A DNA stretch of 64,000 bases from Acanthococcus lagerstroemiae (GCA_031841125.1 CM063110.1:28940589-29004588); one strand, 5' to 3'. Positions 45,329-57,231 are shown, counted from the first letter of the stretch. Numbers and translations: made by a program. Notes: generated from the letters alone by a model not told the origin.

Positions 45329-47010
45329 TAATTAAAACAATATTTGTTCTAAAACATTTCTCGTTTATGTGATATTTTTCACGAGATTTTTGAGGAAAAA
45401 AAGATGTAACTTTACCCTCCATTAGGCGGCGACTTTTATATTGAAGAGGTAGCGATTAATCGATAATCCTCAAGATTTAATGATCAGGAGGCATGCATTT
45501 TTTTAAATAAGGAACTGGAACCAAAAAAACTTATTTACAGGACGCGGAGCCGCTATCAGAATATGAACTGAAACCAAATTCCAGCTCCAGTTTTGACTGT
45601 GGTTTCGGCTTCCCTCCTTACACTACTTCCCTTAATTTTCACGGCAACTGAATTCATTTTTGATATTTTTATTATTCGAGTGATTTGAAAACCAAAAGAT
45701 ATGCCAATTTTGAGCCACTCAACTGCTGGTTCAACAATTGAGGTAAAATTATACCAGAAATGAATCCGGAAAAAGTTTGAAAACTCTGGAAATGATATAC
45801 ATACATTATTAATGAAAATTTTGATTTTTCACAGGCATCCTCTCTATAAGCGCCCAATTTTCAATTTGGAGTAAAAATAACTATAAAAAATTGAGCGACT
45901 CTACAAACCTATGAAACGATGCTCGTGTTGTACATATTGAAAATGTAGAACCTAGACCCCCCCCCCCCTCCTCAATAATTGCCTAATTTTCAACTCTGAG
46001 TAAAAAAAAATTTTTTTCTTAAATTGAAATTCTTAAATAAATGATACTATTACAATAGCAGGAAATTTTGATCTCTATTCCCTCTCCCCTCCGCTTTTCA
46101 GTAAATGCCTAAACTTTCATATTGCGAAGAAAATAATAATAAAAAGTTATTCAATGTCCCTAAAAACTTAAGAAATGATACCCACATCGTGAAACCTCAA
46201 CATTTCGATCTCAAAAGTCCTATCAGCAAGTGCTCTAGTTTCCCAGTTGGGGCGAAAGTACTATCGAAAGGTAAGTTAACCACTCAAAAACCCTACAGTG
46301 CACATTTTTATTCCTAATTTTCAATTAATAAAACCTGGTGAGGTAGCATCATGAAAAGTCCTTACATAAAACGCAATTGTAAATCAATGATGGAGAATTG
46401 GGGGTAAAGGGGGAGTAAAATTCCCAGGAATAAGTAGGTGCGCAGGTAGGGAAACTATTCCAAAGGTATGTGGCTTTTCTTCGGCTTGAAAAAAGAAAAT
46501 CAGCCGACATTCTAAATCTTTGCCCATAAGACCTCAGTTAAGGCAAATAAGAACCAGAAAGGAGCGTTGAAAATATTTTTTAACACAGTAGAGTTCAGCA
46601 GAAATTGTTTGAATGAATTTCCCGAGTCTCAGGAAAAACCGCTAGTAAGCTATACAAATCGGAAAGCTTATTTTCTGATAACGGTTCAAGACTCTCAGGG
46701 CCGTAGACATAAGGGAATGAGGGGAGACTCGTCCACCAGCCATCTTTCGCAGTAGGCAACTTGACCATTAGTGGACAAGTTGAGGCATCTTGAAATTTTT
46801 TCATCGCAAGAGTTGGAAAAGTTATGATTTTTTCGTTTCAACAGTTCGAAAATCTCTGATCCTCACCTCCTCAATTAATTGGCTCGGCTATTGCTCCGAA
46901 GCGCCCAATTTCTTTTTATTTTTTGAATACTCAAAACCAATTGAAAAAAGATTCCTAACAAAAATTATTCACCGCAAAATTTTACACAAGGAAGGTTACA
47001 TAAAATTTCT
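45329..47010. other. Intron stretch with old tandem-like repeats
   Basis: Between 45,850 and 46,320 the phrase 'gcgcccaattttcaatttggagtaaaaataa' recurs in decayed form three times, at roughly 130-180-bp spacing. A C-run of 13 sits at 45,957. No exon was found, although one may be missing from this intron. Confidence 0.35.
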
Positions 47011-47011
47011 G

Positions 47012-47353
47012 CATAACAGGGTGTCAACTGAATTCGGGAAACAAAATATCATGACTTTTCATGACATTTTTTCACGACTATCAAGGGGGATATAAAAAGG
47101 AAGTGGAAGAGGGGAGGGCAAACTCGGCGCTTTGCGCCTCACCAGGAGCTCAATACAGAGCGCGCTAAACTTCCAGAATAAATATTCACTTAATTTTTTC
47201 TTTCATTAAGTGAATAAAACTGATTTTTTTTTGTAATGGAAATACAGTGAACTATGTCATGATGAAATATCATGACGTTTCAGGACTTTTATGACAATTT
47301 TTTTAAAATCATGACTTTTTATGATTTTTTAGGCCAGTAGACACCCTGCATAA
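47012..47353. mobile_element. CAGGGTG-type MITE with 5-bp duplication
   Basis: Element 47,017-47,348 starts cagggtgtc and ends gacaccctg. cataa lies on both sides. The interior has repeated 'atgacttttcatgac' phrases. It belongs to a group of five in this window. Confidence 0.8.
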
Positions 47354-47861
47354 TCACCTCAAAACTCTTAGGAGAGGGGGCTGAACATTACCTTTTTCGC
47401 TGTGATACATTAACACGGGCCTTATGAGCCGGCATAGAATTTTAATTATTTTTCCGGCGACATCAATATTTTTACGGCCAAATAGTGTACAAATTAACAT
47501 TGCGAACGCTGCCAAATTCCAGTACTTATCCATCGCCGGAATTTTTTCAGGACAGCTCTCCCCACCCCACCATTTTCGACACTGCGTTTTTCATATTGCA
47601 CGAAATTTCCGAAGATTTCATCAAAGGATTTTTTTTTTGTATTTGTACAAGCGCGAAGAAAACGAAAATGAAACGTCGTATTTGTTCAGGAATAAGTGGT
47701 GCGAAGGGGCGGGGGCAAAAATCTGCAAAATCAATTTCTGATATTGACTTTTAGCAGCTATTATAAAAATTTAGGAACCTAATGTAGAGGTCGGGGGCTT
47801 CAAATTGGAAAAAATTCCCAAGTTCAAGACGGGTATCATTTCTTAGGTTTTCGGGAGTCGT
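47354..47861. other. Intron stretch
   Basis: Right end (47,750-47,861) is a decayed unit of the 128-bp array that continues at 48,236. Nothing else recognised. Confidence 0.35.
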
Positions 47862-48072
47862 AGACTTCACTTCTTCTTTTTCTAATTTGCTCTCAACCCG
47901 AGCCCTGGAATCCACCCTTTCGAGCATTACCTCAGAGACGTCGGGGAGGCTGCTGCCGAAAAACCGGCCTAGGTCGAAATCTGGCGAGTTGCTACGCGGG
48001 ATCGAACCCGGGAGCTTCGAATTCCGAGACCAACGCGCTATCCACTCGGCCAACCAGACCTCAGACTTCACT
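47862..48072 (-). mobile_element. SINE family B, tRNA-derived, with 10-bp target duplication
   Basis: On the minus strand the element starts with a tRNA-like head: box A TGGCCGAGTGG (48,042-48,052) and box B GGTTCGATCCC (47,998-48,008), 33 nt apart. A unique body follows, and an A-rich tail (aaattagaaaaagaag) ends at about 47,872. agacttcact flanks both sides (47,862-47,871 and 48,063-48,072). Both internal RNA polymerase III boxes are perfect, so the copy may still be transcribable. The body part gctcgaaagggtggattcca is shared with SINE family A. Confidence 0.93.
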
Positions 48073-48243
48073 CCTGATCATGGGCGTAGCCGGGGGAGGG
48101 GGCGAACCGGAACATTTGCCTCAGAAGACAGAGACTGAAATTATATATTTAAATATGACTACTTGATATTTTCTGCGTGTGCGTATATCGATTTTTCGTT
48201 GCCCAACTACGGCAAAAAGTCTGGCTACGCCCATGCTCCTGAT
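48071..48243. mobile_element. hAT-type MITE with 8-bp target duplication
   Basis: Element 48,079-48,235 starts catgggcgtagcc and ends with the exact complement ggctacgcccatg. ctcctgat occurs on both sides. It sits directly beside the family B SINE. Confidence 0.92.
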
Positions 48244-48700
48244 GTTGATTTTTAGCTACCATGAAATTTGAGGGCAGCAGAATGGGACCGGTGTCGGAAA
48301 TGAAAAAATTACGTACAATTTCGAGATGAATATCGTTTCACAGGTTTCCACAACCGTAGAATCTATTGTTTTCATTGATGTCCAGCTATCATTAGACTTG
48401 AAGGCACTAATATTGGGCGGGCAGTGGGAATGAGGAAAATTTACAAGTTCTAGATGGATATCATTTTACAGGTTTCCGGTACCGTGGAATCCATTACTGT
48501 CATTGATTTCCAGCTACCATTGAACTTGAGGGAACAAATGTGGGGCCGGTGCTGAGAATGATAAAGAATTCACCATTCGAAGTGGATATCATTTTTTAGG
48601 TTTCCGGTACCGTGGAATCTATTTCTCACATCGATTACCAGTAACGAAGAGAATCGAGGGAAACAGGATGGGGTTAAGGGCTGAGAATAAGAAGACATTC
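48244..48700. repeat. Tandem array, ~128-bp unit
   Basis: caggtttccggtaccgtgga or variants occur at 48,342, 48,470 and 48,597, followed each time by 'attgatttccagctaccat' and a 'gatggatatcatttt' string. A further unit at 47,750-48,270 is split by the two insertions just upstream. Confidence 0.85.
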
Positions 48701-49580
48701 AAGGTTTAAAATCGGCAGATATTACAGTGTAGGTTTGGAGTTGTTGAAATTTTGTAATATGCAGCAGAATTTGAAAAGAATGTAAATGAGCTTAGTGCGG
48801 AAGACTTTGTCCGCAAAATCTACAATCAAATATCTCTAATTTTGTAAATCCTTAATTTTGGAGGGCTTAATTTTTTATCACAGAAGAAGCTCCACACTGA
48901 TTTTGCGCGGCTTATTTTCTGAGACTCGGGCAACCCATATGAATAATTTCCATCGAATTTCAGCTTACCCGAAATTTAAAAAAAAATTTCTTATTTGCCT
49001 AGACTACCTGTAGCACTGTAAATGCCTATTTTAAACCCCCGTTCCATAGTTAGGGTTGAAGCAAGCATACACTAGGTGGTATCATTTTGTTGGGAATTTC
49101 AAGGAGAACATTTTATTGCCCAGCTATTTTTGCCGTCAAATACTTCGTTTTTAAGCAAAAGATGAATGACATATTTGAAGAAGCTTTGCACCACTACTGA
49201 GAGAGGCGTAAGCGCCCGACAGGTGGGACCTTCTCCCTTCACTAAGAGGTGCATTCTGTATAGAATTAAAACAATCCTTTGTAGAAATTATATGCCAAAC
49301 TCAGTCAACTTGAGTATCGCCATTTGCGATCCGAGTTCCGAGAAAATCTATCACCGCATGAAAACAAAACATACCAAGCCCATAAATCCACATACTTCGT
49401 TACCTTCCCACTGCCAGTGCATCAGCATCAAAGCTCCCCAACCTTCACTATTTTCCCTTCAGTCTGTCGAAGGCGATAGTGCTGTTTTTCTTCACAATTG
49501 CACATAAATAACTAATCGAGCAGGACAACGGTGCCACCGAACACATTCGCACGATCTCGGCGTCTGACTTCTTACATAAT
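48701..49580. other. Gene-free stretch
   Basis: Frame at 49,166-49,507 (113 codons) has no domain. No mobile element ends found. Confidence 0.3.
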
Positions 49581-50160
49581 GCAGGTACAACTATACAGGA
49601 CGCTCACATGGCGTACACGGCACACAACCGGTTCACGCAGCCGAGTCTAGCCAATACTCCCAACACCATGCGGAGGACGCGGGCCATTTAACGCACTCCG
49701 CACTCGTGTATGTTCCTTTTCAGGCCGACTGGTACATAAACCCGGTTACCGGTTGCCAATTACCGGCACCGGCACCGAGTGCGAAAGATCACGCGCATCG
49801 CCAAATTACTCCAGCTCTACGTACACCGAAATATACGGCCATTCACTCGCACGTATCCGAAATTCGATCGGTTGGAACATGTATGTTCCTTGGCTGGCTA
49901 CAGCTTCCTATTTCTACCCACCTTCGCAGCTGTCTCGTTTCTCGGCGGATGTTCTAGATATGATATTGCGGATGGCCTTCAACCACGGTATCGACGAATT
50001 CGCTCGACCGGAATCAGTTATTGGCCGCTTGCTCTTATCACCTCCGCTTCTGTCGCCGTCATCGCGGCTGCAAATTTCGTTCTGGCAATCGTCCTACGCG
50101 CGCAATCGAAACAACAAAGTACATTTTAGTTTCAGACTGCTTCGAATGTTCGAATAATAT
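49581..50160 (+). other. GC-rich coding-like block, three overlapping plus frames
   Basis: All three plus frames are open over long parts: 83, 134 and 116 codons. The 116-codon frame (49,779-50,129) ends in two hydrophobic segments, GYSFLFLPTFAAVSFLGG and WPLALITSASVAVIAAANFV with LAIVL, as in a membrane protein tail. The 134-codon frame (49,753-50,157) holds YTEIYGHSLARIRNSIGWNM then YVPWLATASYFYPP, which also looks protein-like just before the first hydrophobic segment. A frameshifted membrane-protein gene would explain both. The block lies in an intron of the coiled-coil gene on the opposite strand. I do not recognise the family, and GC-rich DNA has few stops by chance. Confidence 0.35.
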
Positions 50161-50266
50161 ACGTGTAATTTCAAATAATGTCATACATAACGTTCGCGAA
50201 GAGGAATGGAACGAATTAGGGATAATGAATAACGTAATATCGACGGCGATGCCGACGCCGGCTAAC

Positions 50267-50450
50267 CTGTAAATCGGCATTCGAGATATCGTAGGCCGTC
50301 ACTAATTGATCCAAAAGCTGATCGAATCGAGATCCGAGACCGGATAACGCGACCGACGCGCTGGATATCACAGCTCCTTGGTGCAGCAGAAGCTCGCGAC
50401 TTCGCCGCTCCAAGCTGGAGAGGCGAGCTTTCAAGGTTTGCTTTTCTTGC
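50267..50450 (-). CDS. Coiled-coil protein gene, internal exon
   Basis: Acceptor tgcttttag, then G CAA GAA AAG; donor CAG/gttagc. The exon is 184 nt, phase 2 in and 0 out. Reads QEKQTLKARLSSLERRSREL then LLHQGAVISSASVALSGLGS and RFDQLLDQLVTAYDISNADL. The first part continues the heptad pattern of the exon upstream; the second is a hydrophobic helix pair and could be the end of the coil. The 6.3-kb intron to the next known exon is where the phase break lies. Confidence 0.82.
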
Positions 50451-51095
50451 CTAAAAGCACAAACAGAAGACGTGTTCAGAAAGTGTTCAACGTGTACATC
50501 AAATGACTGTATGGAAAATCAGATTGAAAAAAAGTAAAACTGAACAAAATTATCAACGAGATTTCGAACTTCTTTGGACCGGCTCCCCAATCGACAAACT
50601 AGAAATCTTCAGAGATCTAGGTGGAGCAACTCTTCAGGGGCTGAACGTACCCCAAAAATCAGTTGTCCTCCGAAATTTCGAGAACCATCGACTACATGGG
50701 GAAAATGTTAATCTTAAGTTATTTCTTGTCGAAATCCACCCTGAAAAAGTACTTGACAATTTTTTCGTAACTTCCCCAGAAATGTTGTAAATGTGGAGTC
50801 TAAACGGTCCTCACACTGCCATACATCAACATAAACCTTCTGAGAGGATACGTAGAATTTTTAAGATATTTTCAGCAACACCGATTTGTGTTGGGCAGCT
50901 TGGAATGCTAGTTACTCCCAGGTATTTCTCTCTACATTCATATGTACCTATCCCTCGGTATTTTTCCTCTTCTTACCCCCCCCCCCCCCTCACGCAGGTA
51001 CCACAAATTCAGAATTGTAAATTTTCATGTTTTGGTATATCGAAAAGGAGTTCTGTAGTAGAATATTGAGAGCTTTCATTCACACGTATAATCAA
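50451..51095. other. Intron stretch
   Basis: A plus frame at 50,503-50,790 (95 codons) shows no domain. A C-run of about 12 is at 50,979. Confidence 0.35.
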
Positions 51096-51349
51096 ATCAT
51101 GAGCAGGGATGTTTGTTTACATTTTTGTGTGAAGAAATATAGACACATGTAGATAAATGTAAACAAATGTAGACACATGTAAACAATTCAGATAATGATT
51201 TTAAAAAAAGCTTCGACTATTAAATAATGGACTGATATTAACTGTATTTAATAATACGTAGGTATTAAAACTTTTAAAACTATTAATTTTACTTTCCTGA
51301 CATTTGTTTACACTTTACATTTATCTACACCAACATCCCTGATCGTGAG
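51096..51349. mobile_element. hAT-type MITE, short copy
   Basis: Element 51,104-51,341 starts cagggatgtttgtttaca and ends caccaacatccctg, flanked by atcatgag and atcgtgag (7 of 8). It is the same family as the element at 31,157. Confidence 0.88.
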
Positions 51350-52763
51350 GTATTATGTTTAAGGATTTCAAGGTCACTGAATTCATTTTTAATTTCAGCA
51401 GCATGCCAATTTCAAGACTGTGGCACAGAAGGAGGGGGGCAAGAGGAAAAGCCATAAAGTACAATACAAATATCATTTTTGAGATTTGAAGATCACTCAA
51501 CTTGAATTTGATATTGATTCAACTATGATAATGAAAACACCCAGGATCAGCGGAGGGGATACAAAAATGAAGATAAGTACACTATGGACATTCCTTTTCA
51601 GGGTGTCTATGCTTTTCTACATTTTGAAGGTAGCTGAACTCGATGCCGATATTAATTAAAATGTACAATGAAAACTGAGATATCTGAAAGGGAGACCCGC
51701 AATGAAGAAGAATTCGACTCATTTAGGTTCTGAAGATGACTGATCGTCATTTTCATTTCCATTTGACCCCAATATCAAAATCAAGGCATAAGGAGACAGG
51801 GGATGAAATACAAACATGGAGACACCGATCAGTATAAAATGGATATTATACGTGCTAGACTGTTAAGCACGGTCTTAATATTAATGGACCGTAACATGAA
51901 AATGAGACAAGGATAACTTTTTGGAAGTTAACGATTACTGAACTTGAGCTCACTAGTAATTTGCCTCAAGTATAGTAACTGCCAATATTCAAGTCTACTC
52001 AGTCTTCTATTCCTTAGTACTACAGCTGTTATCAGCATGAACAGGAGATTGTTGTGGGAGGATAGGTAACAAGTTTGTAAGTAAAATAGGGGGTCTAATG
52101 GATTTCGCCCAAATCTTCACTACACTAACAAGCAAACAAAAAAAAAAAGAAGAAAAGGTCAGGCCTCAAATCTTAAATGACGAATTCTGTAATTCTGTAT
52201 TTCCCCTTGCTATGAAAAAGAGGATACATCTCTGTATCACCCTTTATTTACGTCAGTATTACCATACTGAGAGCCACTCCAATCTTGTTCCACAGCAAGC
52301 CTTTGTCATGTACCAAACAGCTGTACACAATATTCATGTAAATTTATCATTAAAGACTGATATTTTCCAAATCACATGCTTGGGACGGAATAATGTTTTA
52401 TCTATGATACGTTCTACTTACAATATGTACAACCATTCTTGCGGAGAGAAAAAAGTTTTCACTGACCTAAATTTATCAAGACGTGATCACCTGAATTTGC
52501 CAAGTTCACCGACTGGGAATATAGCTCAGAGGAGGAGGAGGAGGAGGCGATACCCCTTCCGGAGGCGAACTCCCTGATAACGATCACTGATGATTAGAGA
52601 CCGGATCTCGGCATTTGTCAAATCATTTCCTTGACAGGCAGACGAGTTATTTTGAGAGATAAGCACGAATCATGGTAAAGGGCGAAAAAGGTGTATTATA
52701 ATTTGAAAGTGGAAATATATAAAATGAAGATGAGAATTTTGCGGAACTCATTTCGAAATTGCC
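51350..52763. other. Intron stretch with old repeats
   Basis: Phrases like 'gaagatcactcaacttgaatttgatattg' recur near 51,375, 51,490, 51,625, 51,735 and 51,925, a decayed tandem family of roughly 110-150 bp that resembles the 128-bp array. A 159-codon plus frame (52,098-52,577) ends in an arginine-rich GAG/GGA repeat; I see no domain in it. Confidence 0.35.
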
Positions 52764-53072
52764 TTGAAACCACTGATCCAGAAGAAAAATTTACCTACTG
52801 ACCTTGCTTTCATACAAACCTACCATTCGTTTCTCTCTGAAAAGATTAAGAAATTGGAAATGCGAAGTTTGTCTTTACACGATCAAGTCAAGATCATAGA
52901 AGAAGTGCGTCGAAAAATTCAGATCATTCCAGGGGCTCGAGGATACCTACTTCAGCAAAAATTAGAACAAGTTTTTTCAGAAAATGAAGGGTTCGCGTTA
53001 CTTCGAGAATTGAGTATTTCTTTCAGTGACACTTCTTACCAAGTAAGTAGCACGGTTTCTCGTGATCCTTAG
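52764..53072 (+). CDS. Possible transposon-derived ORF fragment
   Basis: The 102-codon frame reads DLAFIQTYHSFLSEKIKKLE, then MRSLSLHDQVKIIEEVRRKI, QIIPGARGYLLQQKLEQVFS and ENEGFALLRELS. The regular helix pattern and lysine/glutamate content are protein-like and recall C-terminal parts of insect transposon proteins, but I cannot name the family. The 5' side is closed by a stop two codons before the frame in the neighbouring phase. It lies on the strand opposite to the host gene, in an intron. Confidence 0.35.
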   Translation: MKPLIQKKNLPTDLAFIQTYHSFLSEKIKKLEMRSLSLHDQVKIIEEVRRKIQIIPGARGYLLQQKLEQVFSENEGFALLRELSISFSDTSYQVSSTVSRDP

Positions 53073-53919
53073 GTGCTGTCTGCATAATATATTTTTGCTC
53101 CGCTAGTATCTGTTGATTCAGAGCACTCAATCTCAGTTTAAAAATTAATATTAAGTGACAGGCGCCACCAATCCACTCAGCAAAATTTAGAAAAACATCT
53201 TATCATTATGCATATAATCAGAATCTTTTGTAATTTTAATTTAAAATTTTGATTTATCAGGTTATTTTGTGAAAAAAGGACTTTTTTTGAAAATGCCGAA
53301 TTCGGCAGATGTTGCTGCCGATTTTCCTATTGTTTAATGCCGAAGAATCCGGTCTCTACTGATGATACTAAGCATTTAAAACACTCCAAGAATCTATGTG
53401 TCACAGTTACTTGTATCACATTCTGAACAAATTATATTAGCAAGAACTAGTTCAGCAGCTTTTCACCTCAAAATATTACGTTGTTATGTTTATTTATATT
53501 CCCTCCCTTATATGATCCTCAATTTTTATTTTAGAGTCAAATTTAAAAGGCCTCAATTTTCATTTTTATGGTCAATATTAACATCAAAATCAAGTGCATC
53601 GATTTTCAAAATCTAAAAAATTATATCAGTATTATACTTAATTTTTTTCTCTCCTTTACTTCATGGAGCCACAATTTTAAAATTAGTCAAGTAATATCAA
53701 GATGAATTCAGTGACCTTACAACACCCACACATGAGATTATTGCGATTTAATTCGAGCTAATAGAAGTTCTCAAAATTCCACTACGAAAGTCTTTACTGA
53801 ACCCAATAAATAAAACACATATCTAAAATTTAGAGATATAATATCTAAAGGGTAGCGGTAGGGTTGAGGAGAAAAATTTCCGAAGATAGAAAGATGCCCT
53901 GCTATCCACTTCACCCATC
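53073..53919. other. Intron stretch, nothing recognised
   Basis: AT-rich. No element ends or exon signals seen. Confidence 0.3.
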
Positions 53920-54229
53920 ACCGACGTGAAAGACATTCACTTGGTGGAGGGGAACGTATGGCAATGCAGGCATGCCAAATTGGCCTGACAGACACCGCAC
54001 CCCCGGCTCTGGGACTACCCCTTCAAATATCACATCAGTGACCAAGGGACATCTTGAGGCTGGCCTAGGCCCGCATTTCGCCTCTCCTTGTTCGAACTCG
54101 CGCTGTTTGGCTACGGTCACTAGGAACACCTTACTGACCGAGGCAACGCTTACGTTAACCTGTAATACGGGGGGGGGCACAGCCGGACTGCTCTTCTTCC
54201 CTTCACCCCTTACCAACATGAAAGACATT
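53920..54229 (-). mobile_element. SINE family A, near full-length, 18-bp target duplication (16 match)
   Basis: Element about 53,938-54,211, flanked by accgacgtgaaagacatt and accaacatgaaagacatt. It covers the whole family length with about 75-80% identity to the 59.6-kb copy, plus a G-run. It lies 25 bp from the 3' edge of the next exon. Confidence 0.85.
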
Positions 54230-54253
54230 ACTGATTGTTAAAAGAAAAATTAC

Positions 54254-54351
54254 CGTAACTGTTCCGATATGGCTTCCAGAGTTTCAAACTCACTCTGTTT
54301 TTTCGTCAATTCTTGTTCTTTTTGAACGAGGCGAGTTCTACAAAGAGTAAG
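54254..54351 (-). CDS. Coiled-coil protein gene, internal exon
   Basis: Acceptor ttctgtttacag, then CTT ACT CTT; donor TTACG/gtaatt. The exon is 98 nt, phase 0 in and 2 out, matching both neighbours. Reads LTLCRTRLVQKEQELTKKQS then EFETLEAISEQL; its leucines and aliphatics follow heptad spacing. With the exon at 50,267 it forms a continuous coiled coil of about 55 residues. Confidence 0.85.
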
Positions 54352-54823
54352 CTGTAAACAGAAAGGAAAAAACGAGTTACGAATTACGTTATGTTTCGAT
54401 AACAATAAACACATCGTGTAAATAACGTAGTAAGCACGAAGTCAACTTTATTACTTGGCAGAGAGAACACACTTTTCTCAACAAAAAGGCTAAATTATCG
54501 CCTATTATAATGTTACGAAATACATATTTAATTAATTGCAGGGACAAAGGAGCAAACAAAGGTCGCCTTTTGACTTCAAAATTTTAAATCAACCATTTAC
54601 CAAGCACACGCGCAGGCTAAGATGAAAGGCGCCAACTTTCTTTTTTTCTTTTTTGGGGGGGGGGGATTCCAAACTGCAGATGCATTTAATCATTTTCCCC
54701 TCGATTAGGAAGGTACCCTCCAGATTTGAGAAATTAAGAAGAAAAATGGCTTTGGTTTTTACCATGAAAATTTGGAATTGGGTCGTTTTTCATCTCTGAA
54801 AATTTTTGGATCTTCCATTTAAT
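54352..54823. other. Intron stretch
   Basis: G-run of about 13 at 54,655. Otherwise featureless. Confidence 0.3.
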
Positions 54824-55137
54824 ATGTACAGGGTAGCCACCTCTTTTGTCTAAAACGAGTTTCCCTGACTTTTCCCTGGTTTCCAGACTAATTTTCCAAA
54901 TTTTCAGTTAGTATTATACACAGCTTTGAAAATACTGACTATGTAGTATTTGAGATCAAATTCGATATTCACTGACTGCTATGAAAATTGTGATTATTCT
55001 TTACTTCTCATTATTCTCAAAAAGTACTCAGATTTTGTTAAAAACTATAGCAATTCCCTAACTTTTCCCTACCTTCTTTCGACTGACAAAATTCCCTAAC
55101 TTTTCCCGGTTTTCCAAAAAGGGGATACCCTGATGTG
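54824..55137. mobile_element. CAGGGTG-type MITE
   Basis: Element 54,829-55,132 starts cagggtagccac and ends ggggataccctg. Flanks atgta and atgtg match 4 of 5. The interior repeats 'ttccctgacttttccctgg' and 'cttttcccggttttcc', also found in the element at 61,187. Confidence 0.7.
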
Positions 55138-56391
55138 AAAGAGATTGTTGACTCAAAGATAGGTGGCTGTTTTTATTTTAAATTTTAGGCACATTACAGC
55201 ATTCTGCCTTCAATTAAAAATATATCCAGTAAATTTGAGAAATGTTAAGCGATCTTTGAAAAGTTGAGTCTCCCCTCCCATAGACCATGTAAAGATGTGA
55301 AGGTGTAATCTGCTAACTAAATTGCAATTTTCCTTCTTTTTTTTTTAATTTTAAACTTTAGATATGCATCTTATCATTTTTCTTTCAACTTGGAATACAC
55401 CCTCAGGGACGTACCAGAGGGTTTCCTTGGAGGGGGGATGTAAAAGTGCCAACTGACTCAACTCAAAATTCCCAAGTATTAAAAAAAAAAAACCTTCTGA
55501 CTTGGATTTTTTCAATTGACTCAACTCAAAATTCCCAAATATCACAAAGCAAAAAAAAAAAACCTTTGACTTGTTGGATTTTCTCAACATCTCAACTCAG
55601 TTCTGGATTTTCCAAACTTCTTAACTCAATTCCCAAGTATCAAAGCAAAAAAAATCTGACTTGTTGGATTTTTTCTTTCGACTCCGCCTGATTGAAATAG
55701 TAAATTCTCCCAACTGCTGGGTGAAAAATTCCTACGGGGGGGGGGGGGGGTTGCCCGTACTCCCTCTATCAAAACGTCCCTAAGTACCCTCCAAATTTGA
55801 AAAAAAGTGCCCACTTTACGATTTTAAGATTTTAAGCCAACTACTCGTACTTACAGTTTTTTCCTTGAAAATTCCAAACTTCAGAAGACTCCAGTATTGT
55901 CTAAAATTAAGAGTTAAAAAAAATGTGTCCCTCCGCATGGTCATCTTTATGCAACGATAGACGTTCATCATCCAAAAATAATTACGTTCAATTAATGGGT
56001 CAGTACGCCTTTATCAACTCTCCATATAATTTTTTATTTTGGAATCTACTAATCGACGACAGAACACTTTTTGTTCGCTATTATTTTTCAACATGGACTT
56101 TTTCACGTGTCCTTCGGCATGGCATTCATCATTTTGACTGCTATGCCAAAATACAGAATCCTTTCACTGTCGGCCCAACCTTACTAATATGTTATACAAA
56201 ACGCCTTTTAGCGACTCCCATCAAAAAAAGTTCAAATATCCCCTTCTTTCCTCCATGAGAAAACACACCTGAAATATCAACATTTTTGAAGAATGACCCA
56301 TTTATAGATGTAAAAAATCGTATATTCAGTAGCAATGTTTCAGGGGGCAGTTGTTCTCTCTGTCTATCAGGCTCATCATCACTGTACTTAC
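55138..56391. repeat. Intron stretch with short tandem units
   Basis: From 55,440 to 55,700 a 60-100-bp unit with 'gactcaactcaaaattccca', an A-run and 'gacttgttggattttt' is repeated three to four times. A G-run of 14 lies at 55,736. A 111-codon plus frame (55,923-56,258) has no domain. Confidence 0.5.
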
Positions 56392-56508
56392 CCTACACAT
56401 TCTCATAAATGCTTTCTTTTTTTTTAACTTGGCTCGCTCATGCTTCAAAATCAAACAGGCTAGTATTTCCGCGTACGTCCTGAACTGACTTTGTATTTCG
56501 AGAATACT
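56392..56508 (-). CDS. Coiled-coil protein gene, internal exon
   Basis: Acceptor tttttcgtag, then AGT ATT CTC; donor AGG/gtaagt. The exon is 117 nt, 39 codons, phase 0 at both ends. Reads SILEIQSQFRTYAEILACLI then LKHERAKLKKKKAFMRMCR, helical with a strongly basic end. Since flanking exons also meet in phase 0, it could be skipped without changing frame. The basic patch KLKKKK might serve localisation; that is speculation. Confidence 0.8.
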
Positions 56509-57231
56509 CTACGAAAAAAATTACTGGTTTCAACGAATATTCATTTTTCGCATCGCACGCGCACACATAATATGCACGTCCAGTGGTTTTCTAAACAAGA
56601 ATGCAAAACATCCTCTCCAGACATATACCGTTGAAAAATTCCAATTAAAGCCGTATACTTCGTAGGTCGTTGGCTGAATTTTCGTATTGCCTTATTTAGC
56701 TTTTTCCGCCTGGTACTACTGCATTGCGTAAAATAAAAAATGAACTTTCTCTCGCTGAATCGTTCTAGGAATTTAAAAAATTGTTCGTCGAAGACGATTC
56801 TCATAGAAATGAGGCAAGCATGGACGTTCTGTTATTCTGTAAAGATCGTTTGTCAGAATTATGATACATTTACGATACGACAGAGCCTACAAGAAACTCG
56901 TGACTGTTTTGTCGTAGCAGTTTGAAAAATACAAATTTTGTCAAGTTCCAAACAGAAAGCGATTCACCTTTACTGGCTCGTCAATGAGCATCAAGATGTC
57001 ACCATGACTGCGAATTATACTGCCCCACGAGGTGACTTACAAAATTCGACTTCTGCTTCGAGATACCTGAATAGGAATCGCATCGCGTTGAATGAATGCG
57101 CATGAGGTGACAACATTGAAACCCAGCCAAATTAAAAGTTCACTTCAATCCGTTAGACTTGAATCGGCGGGCACTAACGAGATACAAAAATCACGGAATC
57201 GTGAATGAGTGACTGAATATCAAAAGCTCAC
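56509..57231. other. Intron stretch, nothing recognised
   Basis: No element ends or further exon seen. Confidence 0.3.

Noticed and set aside
47985..48062. A true tRNA gene (perfect box A and box B)
   Set aside because: No convincing acceptor stem pairs, and the sequence continues into a body and A-rich tail flanked by a target duplication, so it is a SINE head.
52098..52577. 159-codon plus-strand ORF with an arginine-rich end
   Set aside because: The arginine tail is a GAG/GGA microsatellite. The rest shows no motif; it stays only as a note next to the 52,764 ORF.
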